Below, in pieces: positions 5,734 through 13,117 of a stretch of DNA of 17,851 nt. A program made the position numbers and the translations under genes. Under the pieces are notes generated by a model. It saw only the letters and a program-made list of their open reading frames with translations, was not told the origin of the DNA and made no database searches. This stretch comes from CAYVAP01 sp964343195 (lineage in GTDB: Bacteria > Bacteroidota > Bacteroidia > J057): the NCBI GenBank assembly GCA_964343195.1, contig CAYFIR010000134.1, positions 1-17,851 on the forward strand, in the 5' to 3' direction. Each line of letters opens with the position of its first letter. The first letter of the stretch is position 1.

Positions 5734-8700
5734 CTACTTCACCAGCAATCGTTGATGTCTGACTTTTCCATTCTGCTGAATCCGAACGAGATAGACGCCG
5801 GAAGGCCAGTCTTCAAGTGAAATCACCTGGCTTTGCTCTCCAATTCTACGAAGAACCATTCGTCCCTGGGAATCCAGGATACTGATGTAAGTAGGAGACT
5901 CCATCAGTTGAGACAGACGAATCTCCACCTGCCCCGATGCGGGATTCGGGAAGAGAGTAGCTTCGAAGTCAGCCTCTTTCAAAGAAATCTCTACCACCTG
6001 GCTCAGCTGACTTTTTCCGTCAAGGTCCACGCTGTTGAGGCGGTAAAACAATCTTTCTGAACCCTGATCGGAAGCCCCATGATCCTGATAGTCAAAGCGT
6101 TCATTTACCAGCGTAGGCTGGTTCACCCCTACTCTCCCAATTGCTTCGAAGTCTATCCCATTTGCGGACCTGAGTACTTCGAAGTAATCGAGTTGCTCTG
6201 CGTAGGCTACCTCCCATCCCAAATGAACTGCCCCTTCAGCCTCTTCTCCAAACAGTGAAAGTCCTTCGACCGGGAGAACCACCCCAGTGCTGCTGATATA
6301 AAATTCAGAGAAAGCGGGCACATCAGTTTGCACAAAATGTTCAACTCCGAGCAGAGTTCCCTGAGTATTCAACCCGGGTGCATTGGTGGTATAGCCAGCC
6401 CCAGTGATGGAGGGATTGTCATACAAATCACAATTTTGATTGCTGCCATTGTATCGGGTTACAGACAGGTCCGCCGAAGTAGTTACCAGTGGATCTGCTC
6501 CGGCCAAAGTGGTAAACTCGCTGTCCAAAAAATACAGCCGAACCGACACATCGGAGGCAGGAGCAGAAGTGGGAGCAATGTGGAAGTTCCGATCAAGGAA
6601 CAGGTTGCTATAGGAGTCCTGACGCAATGCCCCATTGTGGAGATACACCTCCCCCGTAATGGCCCCGAGGTTATTTCCATTGTCATTAATGGCGGCAACC
6701 ACTTCGCCTTCTGCATAGAGAAATTGCCAGCGACCACTCCCATTGGAGGTTATCGGATCAAAAGGCACACAGGTATTGACCTGATTGTCATAGATCTCTG
6801 GGGCAAATTCGTTGGCCCCCATGCTGGGATTGGTCACATTGCGAGCGAGGCCATCTATGTCAAGTGGCAATGTCAGGATTGGGGTTCCCGCCATGGCAAC
6901 CTCTGGTGATTGTGCATAAAGGCCATCAGTCTCATCAAAATCCGGATAGGCAAAAACGGAATTGGCCTCTAAGCCGGAAACACCCTGCCAGGTGGTCAGG
7001 TCAGCGTAGTCCACGGCATTGTATCGGACCAGGTCTCCCACAGTCACCGAAAAGCCATTGAAATCTGCTGCCGAGAAAATGGTTCCCAGTGGGTTGATGT
7101 TATTCACTTCCAATGCAAACCCTGCCAGGGTGTTGGAGTGGTGCATGAGGTTGTTACGAAAGTCCAGGGCAGAGCAGGTAGCCCCGACCAAAACAGCGGC
7201 GGTGCCGGGATTATCCGCCTGAAAGTTGTTGTGATGGATGTTTACATTGACACTCTGCGCGAGGCTAATCGCCTGATTTCCAGCGCTCGCCATGTTGTTT
7301 ACAATTTCAGAGGCAGTCCCTGTGTCGGTGAGGTTGGCACTGTAAATGCCTACTCCGTTGACCGCTACTTTATTCCCGATGAGGTAAACGGGGCCATCAC
7401 AATTCTGAAAATCAATCCCACGGTTTGTCGCTGCTCCCGTAGTTCCATCAATTTCGTTGGCGGTAATAACAGGGGCGGCAGCCGTATTGATCCGCAAGGA
7501 AGTCATATAGGCCCCGCTGATTTCATTTCCTGCTACCACAACTCCCGTTGCATCCGGGAAGGTAGCATAGGTATATACGCTTTGATACCCCCCGGTAATT
7601 CGGTTTTGGAGGATCTGCAGGTCATTGTACTGAAAATCAGCTTTGACTACGTCATGGGTGGCCTGAGTAGTGCCAGCGATTCCCGATAGATGATTGCGAT
7701 ACAGGCGAATGTTGGCTGACTGTCTGAATACAGTAGAATTCCCAAGGCAGACCACCTGCCCATAGGTATCATTCCCTGTCCGCTCAAGCGTCATACCTTC
7801 AATGGTCACATAATCTGCCCCGTCCAGGAACAGCAAATAGTTTTTGCTTGCATCGGTATTAGAGGGATAGGTCCATTGCACATCGGTGCTGTCTCCGGAT
7901 GTAGAATGTATCCACACTGTATCTGTTGCCGATACGCCTGTAATTGTCGGAATGCGCACCTGCTCGGTGTAGGTTCCCGCCTCCACCTGAAACTCTACCG
8001 GACCTGTAATACCACAGCCCAACAACGCAGCCGCATTGCTGAGATTTGGATAATCGGGCGTCGCCCCTCCAATGGTATAGGCCCCCTGTAGAGTTGTCAC
8101 GGGAACAAACTCATAATAATCATTGTCAGCCGCCGCCACGGTGTTGGTTCCATCCGTGGCTACACTATCCAGGGACCAGGCTGCGGCACAGTCGGAGGTA
8201 TTTTGCAGGCCAATGGTCGTGTTGAGGTTCGCGGCATTCTCACTCCGCATGTCCACCAAGTAGATGTTGTGGGTGGTCTCCTCCAGGACGATGGCGAAGT
8301 TATTGTTGGTGCCAACAGTGGGATTGCCATGATCCATGTTTTGCCACCTTACCCAGAACTGTCGGTTAGGGGTGGTGCCCACCGTTCGGTAGATCACATA
8401 GTCATCCGGGCCGGTATCCCCATCCCCGGGAAACTCATCCCAAAAGCAGGCAATGGTTTGGTCGGGCAGAGACGCTGTAGGCAGAATCTCATTGGCAGAG
8501 GGCGATGCACCTCCCGCCCCAAAAGTCAACAACCCGTTGTAGGTAACCCTCACGGTTGTCACCGCCTGATTGAAGTAATCAAATCCAAAAGGAATGGCTA
8601 CTGCATTTGACCAGGCATTGGCTGTAGCGTTAAGGGCCATTCCTGCGAAAGGAGTCCATGCCGCAAAGTTATCATCATTCACCGTGATGAGTCCACCGGG

Positions 8701-8799
8701 ATTTCCGGCATTCGCATGATAGGAGGCCGCATACCACTGAGCAAAAGCAGTATTTGAACACGTAAGGACCAGGGCAAATACAAGAACAACGAGACGCAT
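5734..8799 (-). CDS. Secreted beta-helix protein with T9SS C-terminal sorting domain
   Basis: A 1021-residue secreted protein. Residues 1-20 are a Sec signal peptide (ending NTAFA). About 35-235 form a beta-rich domain resembling the nidogen/lectin-like heads of Bacteroidota exoproteins (VTYNGLLTFG, ACFWDEFPGDGDTGPDDY, RQFWVRWQN). About 238-660 look like a right-handed parallel beta-helix: GAYTIGGATPDYPNLSNA entry, then recurrent NxITGG/NxLSG/HHNN turns. About 680-855 are a further beta-rich region and about 865-940 an FN3-like segment (VHLGWEVAYAEQLDYFEVLR). The last 75 residues are a type A T9SS sorting domain (ATLFPNPASGQVEIRL ... GVYLVRIQQNGKVRHQRLLVK). It should cross the outer membrane through T9SS and be surface-attached or released. 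Beta-helices of this kind can bind or cleave polysaccharide, but no catalytic motif is recognisable, so adhesion is equally possible. It is monocistronic, divergent from the next gene. Confidence 0.85.
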   Translation of the reverse strand: MRLVVLVFALVLTCSNTAFAQWYAASYHANAGNPGGLITVNDDNFAAWTPFAGMALNATANAWSNAVAIPFGFDYFNQAVTTVRVTYNGLLTFGAGGASPSANEILPTASLPDQTIACFWDEFPGDGDTGPDDYVIYRTVGTTPNRQFWVRWQNMDHGNPTVGTNNNFAIVLEETTHNIYLVDMRSENAANLNTTIGLQNTSDCAAAWSLDSVATDGTNTVAAADNDYYEFVPVTTLQGAYTIGGATPDYPNLSNAAALLGCGITGPVEFQVEAGTYTEQVRIPTITGVSATDTVWIHSTSGDSTDVQWTYPSNTDASKNYLLFLDGADYVTIEGMTLERTGNDTYGQVVCLGNSTVFRQSANIRLYRNHLSGIAGTTQATHDVVKADFQYNDLQILQNRITGGYQSVYTYATFPDATGVVVAGNEISGAYMTSLRINTAAAPVITANEIDGTTGAATNRGIDFQNCDGPVYLIGNKVAVNGVGIYSANLTDTGTASEIVNNMASAGNQAISLAQSVNVNIHHNNFQADNPGTAAVLVGATCSALDFRNNLMHHSNTLAGFALEVNNINPLGTIFSAADFNGFSVTVGDLVRYNAVDYADLTTWQGVSGLEANSVFAYPDFDETDGLYAQSPEVAMAGTPILTLPLDIDGLARNVTNPSMGANEFAPEIYDNQVNTCVPFDPITSNGSGRWQFLYAEGEVVAAINDNGNNLGAITGEVYLHNGALRQDSYSNLFLDRNFHIAPTSAPASDVSVRLYFLDSEFTTLAGADPLVTTSADLSVTRYNGSNQNCDLYDNPSITGAGYTTNAPGLNTQGTLLGVEHFVQTDVPAFSEFYISSTGVVLPVEGLSLFGEEAEGAVHLGWEVAYAEQLDYFEVLRSANGIDFEAIGRVGVNQPTLVNERFDYQDHGASDQGSERLFYRLNSVDLDGKSQLSQVVEISLKEADFEATLFPNPASGQVEIRLSQLMESPTYISILDSQGRMVLRRIGEQSQVISLEDWPSGVYLVRIQQNGKVRHQRLLVK

Positions 8800-9140
8800 A
8801 GTAGCTGTAAGAATGTTGATTTTTTAGACTTGCAAGTTGCGTCTTTTATCATTTTCAACCCAACTGCTCATCCGTCAAATTTTACCGATCAGGATGTTTC
8901 CCCCTTCAAACTAACACCCACAAGCGCAAGGGTTAACATTGCCTACCTAATAGGTACACCATCGCAGCCTCATACCCCACAGATAGCTTCTGGTTAGTTT
9001 CGCTTTATAAAGCTACCCATATCCATGAAGGCAAAGCTTGAGAAAACGCAGTATCTATGGATAGTTTTATCCTCCCCCAATGGGGAACATCTCTACGTTC
9101 TTTTGTCCTTACCAATTATCATCAATTATTAACTACTACG
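8800..9140. other. Divergent intergenic region, no gene seen
   Basis: This 341-base gap separates two divergent secreted-protein genes and should hold both promoters. I see no clear TTTG-N19-TAnnTTTG pair on either strand; partial -7-like matches are TAGTTTTA (9062-9069, +) and TTCTTTTG (9098-9105, +). It contains a perfect 12-bp palindrome (9002-9013) and a small TACCT/AGGTA dyad around 8943-8955. A reading frame continues upstream of the plus-strand gene to 9057, but the added residues precede an obvious signal peptide and are judged non-coding. Confidence 0.6.
9002..9013. promoter_or_regulatory. Perfect 12-bp palindrome, possible operator
   Basis: GCTTTATAAAGC is identical to its own reverse complement and lies 128 bases upstream of the plus-strand gene start at 9141. 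Its position between two divergent genes suits a binding site for a dimeric regulator, but a 12-bp palindrome in AT-rich sequence may be chance. Confidence 0.3.
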
Positions 9141-9842
9141 ATGAAAAGAATCTTTACTTTAGTTTCCATCCTAGTGGCACTTGCCTCTTTGGTATCTGCC
9201 CAGGATTACTCAGTCACCTTCAAGGTGGACGCCAGTGGGATAACTGTAGATGCTACTGGTCTTCATATGGCTGGCAACTTCCAGGCAGCTGCTGGTTTGG
9301 CTGGAGACTGGACCCCTTCTGAGTCGCCACTGGATGACAGCGATGGCAACGGAATCTACACCGTTACCTACACCCTTCCTGCGGGTAGCTACCTCTACAA
9401 ATATGTCAACGGCAATGACTGGGGTGACAATGAAGGTCTGGATGGAACCAGCCTGGGTAGTGACTGCAGCACCGATGACGGGTCTGGCAACATCAACCGG
9501 GACCTGACCGTGTCCAGCGACACCATCCTGCCAGTTTATATTTATGACTCCTGCGAGATCAATGCAGATGCAACCTCTATCCGTGATCGCATGGTCAAAC
9601 TGGGCATCCGCGTTGCCCCCAATCCCATGGGCGAGGCTGCTGTTCTGACTTTTGACAATCAGCAATCTCAGGCATTCACCGTTACAGTAGTGGCCGTAGA
9701 TGGCCGTATCGTTCGCCAATATGATGAAGTCCGTAGCAACCAGATCACCATCGAGCGTGGTGAGATGCCTGCCGGTCTGTACTTCGTGAATTTTGTAAAC
9801 GAAGAGGGCAAGCGCGCTTCCACCAGTCTGATGGTGAAATAA
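9141..9842 (+). CDS. Secreted starch-binding-like module protein with T9SS C-terminal sorting domain
   Basis: A 233-residue secreted protein. The frame opens at ATG 9057, but the ATG at 9141 starts a typical signal peptide (MKRIFTLVSILVALASLVSA), so the shorter form is chosen. Residues about 22-140 match the CBM20/CBM48-like module often seen in Bacteroidota: YSVTFKVD, GLHMAGNF, WTPSESPLDDSDGNGIYTV, TLPAGSYLYKYVNGNDWG. The last 80 residues are a type A T9SS sorting domain (VAPNPMGEAAVLTF ... GLYFVNFVNEEGKRASTSLMVK). There is no catalytic domain, so it may be an extracellular glycan-binding protein or an adaptor that works with separate enzymes. The neighbouring divergent gene also encodes a T9SS cargo protein. 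A terminator follows 26 bases after the stop. Confidence 0.85.
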   Translation: MKRIFTLVSILVALASLVSAQDYSVTFKVDASGITVDATGLHMAGNFQAAAGLAGDWTPSESPLDDSDGNGIYTVTYTLPAGSYLYKYVNGNDWGDNEGLDGTSLGSDCSTDDGSGNINRDLTVSSDTILPVYIYDSCEINADATSIRDRMVKLGIRVAPNPMGEAAVLTFDNQQSQAFTVTVVAVDGRIVRQYDEVRSNQITIERGEMPAGLYFVNFVNEEGKRASTSLMVK

Positions 9843-9868
9843 ATTAATTGATTTTTTGTTTTGACGCG

Positions 9869-9899
9869 ATCCTCCAGTGCCTGGTGCTGGAGGATTTTT
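9869..9899 (+). terminator. Rho-independent terminator after the starch-binding-like gene
   Basis: ATCCTCCAG (9869-9877) pairs with CTGGAGGAT (9887-9895), a 9-bp perfect stem with a 9-base loop followed by a T-run. It isolates the secreted-protein gene from aroC, which has its own promoter just downstream. Confidence 0.85.
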
Positions 9900-9919
9900 G
9901 ATTTACTGGATTTGGAGTT

Positions 9920-9949
9920 TTTGAAAGAAGGGCCGTAGACGTAGTTTTG
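9920..9949 (+). promoter_or_regulatory. Bacteroidota-type promoter of aroC
   Basis: TTTG (9920-9923), an 18-base spacer, then TAGTTTTG (9942-9949), a full match to both boxes of the Bacteroidota consensus. Only four bases (GGCC) separate the -7 box from the aroC ATG at 9954, so the transcript should begin at or within a few bases of the start codon. Confidence 0.72.
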
Positions 9950-9953
9950 GGCC

Positions 9954-11033
9954 ATGAATACTTTTGGCCACATATTTCGGATGACAAGCTTTGGCGAGTC
10001 GCATGGCGAGGGAGTGGGAGTCGTGATCGACGGATGCCCAGCCGGACTGAAGCTTGACCGGGAGTTTATCCAGTCAGAACTGGATCGCCGCAAGCCCGGT
10101 ACCAGCCGCATCACCACTCAGCGAAAAGAGAGCGATACCTTTGAGCTACTTTCCGGACATCTGAACGACGTGACGACTGGCACTCCTCTGGCCTTTTTTG
10201 TCCGTAATCGCAACGTTCGTTCCCAGGACTATGACCATATCGCCAGGGCCTTTCGCCCCTCTCATGCTGACTATACCTACCAGATGAAGTACGGCACCCG
10301 CGACCATCGTGGGGGAGGACGCTCATCCGCGCGGGAAACCATCGCACGGGTTATTGCAGGAGCTGTGGCCAAACAACTCCTGCAACGGGCAGGAGACATT
10401 CGAATCGAAGCCTGGGTCGAATCGATCCAGAAAATCAGGCTATCCAGCGATCCGGGAGAAATAATGCTGGAATCCGAATTTCAACAGGCGACACGCTGTC
10501 CTGATCCGGAAACAGCCGAGAAGATGTACCACCTGATTGACGAAACCCGGAAGGCTGGCAACTCCGTAGGCGGAGTGATCAAGTGCCGCGCCCATGGAGT
10601 TCCTGTAGGCTGGGGCGAACCCATTTACCACAAACTTTCTTCTCAGCTGGGTGCTGCCATGCTCGGCATCAACGCCGTCAAGGGGTTTGAGATCGGTTCA
10701 GGATTCAGCGGGACTGAACTCTACGGCTCAGAGCACAATGACCTGTTCTACCAGGAAGATGGGGAAATCCGCACCCGCAGCAATCACGCAGGTGGTGTCC
10801 TGGGTGGCATCAGTTCCGGAGAGGAAATCAACTTCCGGGTAGCTTTCAAGCCGACGGCCACCATCATGCAGGACCAGGAGAGCGTTGATGAAGCCGGAAA
10901 TCCAGCCGTAGTCCAGGGAAAAGGCCGTCACGACCCCTGTGTCGTACCACGTGCCGTTCCGATTGTAGAAGCCATGGCTGCCATTGTCCTGGCTGATATG
11001 TGGCTCCTGCAGAGGGCCAGGGATTTGAGCTAG
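9954..11033 (+). CDS. aroC: Chorismate synthase
   Basis: Chorismate synthase (EC 4.2.3.5), 359 residues, the usual length. It converts 5-enolpyruvylshikimate-3-phosphate to chorismate in the cytoplasm with reduced FMN as cofactor, the last shikimate-pathway step before aromatic amino acids and quinones. The three family signatures are present: FGESHGEG near residue 13, GTRDHRGGGRSSARETIARV in the FMN/substrate site, and the C-terminal GRHDPCVVPRAVPIVEAM. The conserved SNHAGGVLGGISSGEEI block and RPSHADYTYQMKYG are also intact. The start MNTFGHIFRM matches the family's N-terminus, so ATG 9954 is firm even though it sits almost on the promoter. It is monocistronic and followed by tandem repeats that may form its terminator. 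Confidence 0.98.
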   Translation: MNTFGHIFRMTSFGESHGEGVGVVIDGCPAGLKLDREFIQSELDRRKPGTSRITTQRKESDTFELLSGHLNDVTTGTPLAFFVRNRNVRSQDYDHIARAFRPSHADYTYQMKYGTRDHRGGGRSSARETIARVIAGAVAKQLLQRAGDIRIEAWVESIQKIRLSSDPGEIMLESEFQQATRCPDPETAEKMYHLIDETRKAGNSVGGVIKCRAHGVPVGWGEPIYHKLSSQLGAAMLGINAVKGFEIGSGFSGTELYGSEHNDLFYQEDGEIRTRSNHAGGVLGGISSGEEINFRVAFKPTATIMQDQESVDEAGNPAVVQGKGRHDPCVVPRAVPIVEAMAAIVLADMWLLQRARDLS

Positions 11034-11050
11034 GGGAGCGCTTGATGGGG

Positions 11051-11095
11051 GTGTATAGGGTGTATAGGGTGTATAGGGTGTATAGGGTGTATAGG
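11051..11095. repeat. Five perfect 9-bp tandem repeats (GTGTATAGG)
   Basis: GTGTATAGG is repeated five times without error (11051-11095) and preceded by extra G residues, 17 bases after the aroC stop, in the gap between convergent aroC and the hydratase gene. Because 9 is a multiple of 3, short frames read VYR or LYT repeats on the two strands; these are not judged to be proteins. The perfect copies suggest a variable-number locus. Confidence 0.95.
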
Positions 11096-11120
11096 GTTAA
11101 TACGAGTAACCAATGGGCCG

Positions 11121-11155
11121 GTATTCCCCTTATACACCTTATTTCCCTTATATAC
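11121..11155 (-). repeat. Degenerate inverted copies of the 9-bp repeat, possible two-way terminator
   Basis: On the minus strand this stretch holds GTGTATAAGG and GTATATAAGG, versions of the GTGTATAGG unit with one extra A, in opposite orientation to the five perfect plus-strand copies. CCCCTTATACACC (11126-11138) can pair with any of the upstream GGTGTATAGGG units (8 bp, then a one-base bulge), giving slipping hairpins. The plus strand is then pyrimidine-rich. This may act as terminator for aroC and for the convergent hydratase gene. Confidence 0.5.
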
Positions 11156-11193
11156 TTCTTCCTGATCTTCTTCTTCATCCAAGTCTAACGGTC

Positions 11194-11976
11194 CTACCAC
11201 TCGATCTTCTCCTTATTGAGAAAAGCTGCGATGCCGCGCTTGCAGTCATCCGTGGCACGTGCACGAGCGTTTAGTCGTGCTCCAAACTTGATGGCATTTT
11301 CCAGTGGGAAGTCCTGGATGTCTGCGATCATCTTTTTGGTGAGTTGCATACTGGCAGCGGAGTTTTCGGTGCAAAGTTTTTGGGCAAAGGTGGCTACCTC
11401 CTCTTCCAGTTTCTCTGCCTCCACAATCCGTGTCACCAGATTGAAATTCATGGCATCCTGAGCCGATATCAGGTCCCCTGACAGCAACAGTTGCTTGGCA
11501 CGGGTTTCTCCTACCTTTCGAATCAGAAAAGTCATGACCAGCGCCGGCACAAATCCTATTTTCACTTCCGTATAGCCGATTTTTGCCTCGGGAACTACGA
11601 ACGCAAAGTCCGCCACGGTCATCAGGCCAGCGCCGCCCGCTATGGCATGTCCCTGAACCTGAGCGATTACAACCTTGGTGCTGCGGTAAATCGCCAGGAA
11701 TACCTCGGCCAGTGAAACTGAATCAGCCAGGTTTTGATCCATGCTGTATTGCTGCATTTTTTGCAGAAACTCAAGGTCTGCCCCAGCACAAAAGGCTTTT
11801 CCATTTGCCTTGATCACAATCACTTTTACCGAAGCATCGTGCTCAGCGGACATCATCGCATCCTTTAGTTCGATGACGATGGCATCATTGAGGGCGTTTC
11901 GCTTATCGGGTCGATTGAGGGTAATGTATGCTACGCGGCTGTCAACGCGGTATTCCAGGGTCTGATAAATCTTCAT
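11194..11976 (-). CDS. Enoyl-CoA hydratase/isomerase family protein (LiuC/methylglutaconyl-CoA hydratase-like)
   Basis: A crotonase-fold enzyme of 260 residues. The frame opens at a TTG (12018), but ATG 11976 (MKIYQTLEYRVDSRVAYITL) gives the family's normal start. Oxyanion-hole segments are seen at about 62-67 (FCAGAD) and 113-117 (AGGAG). Aligned to rat crotonase, the second catalytic Glu (Glu164) is kept as Glu137 (IGYTEVKIG), while the Glu144 position is Gly117. The single-Glu pattern with TEVKIGFVPA resembles LiuC-type hydratases that act on 3-methylglutaconyl-CoA in leucine breakdown, and differs from general fatty-acid enoyl-CoA hydratases. No other leucine-degradation gene is visible here, so the substrate is uncertain. 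It lies 45 bases downstream of the DUF218-like gene on the same strand. Confidence 0.85.
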   Translation of the reverse strand: MKIYQTLEYRVDSRVAYITLNRPDKRNALNDAIVIELKDAMMSAEHDASVKVIVIKANGKAFCAGADLEFLQKMQQYSMDQNLADSVSLAEVFLAIYRSTKVVIAQVQGHAIAGGAGLMTVADFAFVVPEAKIGYTEVKIGFVPALVMTFLIRKVGETRAKQLLLSGDLISAQDAMNFNLVTRIVEAEKLEEEVATFAQKLCTENSAASMQLTKKMIADIQDFPLENAIKFGARLNARARATDDCKRGIAAFLNKEKIEW

Positions 11977-12021
11977 GTACGGTTTTGAGTTTCTGGCAAA
12001 GTACCAAAGAATGCCCAAAGA

Positions 12022-13038
12022 TCACGGTACAAGTTGCCAAACCAGCCAGCCAGCATATTTCCTCAGTTGTTGCTTGAGATGTCCCTGATCCTCCGGATCA
12101 TTCCAGATTTCCCGGAGGTCACGGTCTTCCGGTTCAAGGTTGACCACGCCAACCTCGATACCCTGCTTTTTAAGCACCTTCCTAATGGCCTCCCAGGATC
12201 TCCGTGCGTGGTAATCACGGGTAATGACATTGACCCTTTGAATTTCGTGGGGATGATTCTCCAGGTATTCCGCGAGGGCCAGAGCCGATAGGTAGGTACG
12301 CATCCGTACGGCAGGGGGACCTGGAACAGCTACCACCTCAGAAGATATCACTCCTGCATCCAATAGCTTCCGCTGCCCAGTCTCGGCCATGGTTCCTCCG
12401 ACCCAGGTTGGCTCCGATTGCCCTTCAGGTGTGAAGGTTACTTCCTGCCGGGATACCTCCATTCCATCGACAAAGAGGTACCAAATAACCCACTGGCAGG
12501 TGGAATCCGGGTTGGGATGGTCAAACTGTATCCTCAACTCTTCGATGGGAGCCAAAGCTGATTCTGATTTATACTCAAACTCCCGGGGCTGGAAATTCGG
12601 CATTTTATCATCAAACAGGGTATCACCATTTACCATCACCCGCCATATACCTTTTCTCCCGCGACACCCCTTGCTGTGCCCCTTGAGCTGAATATGGGGG
12701 AGCTGCCCGGTCAGGTCATAACTCGTATGCGGCCGATCAAATTTCCAGAGAAACTCACCAGGCTCATTGGTTTGAAATACAAGGGAAGTCCGGTTGACGC
12801 CGGTTATGTAAATTGGAAGTCCAGGGTACTGGTTACAATGCTCCGCAATCAATTCGGGCTCGTGCTCAAGGAGAAACCCCTCAACTACAAATGCATCCAC
12901 GCCCTGCAGCGGCTTATGAGGCCTCAGCCATCGGGGACTGGTGTAGATGATCACAGCTCCCAGCAGTAGCAGTACTACAGTAAAAAGTAGTAGCCATAAA
13001 ACCCACTTAAAAAACTTTTTGACGGTCATTCGCGCCAT
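12022..13038 (-). CDS. Membrane-anchored DUF218-like protein with an inserted carbohydrate-binding-like domain
   Basis: A 338-residue protein with an N-terminal membrane segment (about 11-33, a run of Leu/Val after KKFFK), so most of it should face the periplasm. Residues 46-80 (VDAFVVEGF ... LPIYITG) and 215-300 (GTMAETGQRKLLDAGV, VRMRTYLSALALAEYL, VNVITRDYHARRSWEAI) match the two halves of the YdcF/SanA (DUF218) fold, including the late VIT...H..R motif. The roughly 130 residues between them are beta-rich with the pattern of CBM36/CBM60-like xylan-binding modules (IQLKG ... WRVMVNGDTLFDD ... IEELRIQFDHPN ... WYLFVDGMEV). The usual DUF218 start (DAIVVLGGG) is altered to DAFVVEGFL. SanA/YdcF proteins affect envelope integrity, but their chemistry is poorly known. 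It shares its strand with the phosphoesterase (79 bases upstream) and the hydratase (45 bases downstream). Confidence 0.6.
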   Translation of the reverse strand: MARMTVKKFFKWVLWLLLFTVVLLLLGAVIIYTSPRWLRPHKPLQGVDAFVVEGFLLEHEPELIAEHCNQYPGLPIYITGVNRTSLVFQTNEPGEFLWKFDRPHTSYDLTGQLPHIQLKGHSKGCRGRKGIWRVMVNGDTLFDDKMPNFQPREFEYKSESALAPIEELRIQFDHPNPDSTCQWVIWYLFVDGMEVSRQEVTFTPEGQSEPTWVGGTMAETGQRKLLDAGVISSEVVAVPGPPAVRMRTYLSALALAEYLENHPHEIQRVNVITRDYHARRSWEAIRKVLKKQGIEVGVVNLEPEDRDLREIWNDPEDQGHLKQQLRKYAGWLVWQLVP

Positions 13039-13117
13039 ACCTATTCTCCCGTTTGCTCAGCCACGCCTTCTGATACGAGCAAATTTCCCACCAGATTGCT
13101 CTCCAACAAAACCAGTT

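Noticed and set aside
11051..11095. CRISPR array
   Set aside because: The repeats are 9 bp and directly adjacent with no spacers, and no cas gene is present.
11000..11188. Frames reading VYR or LYT repeats across the tandem array
   Set aside because: The amino-acid repeat follows from a 9-bp DNA repeat in an intergenic gap; the frames overlap the end of aroC and lack a signal or domain.
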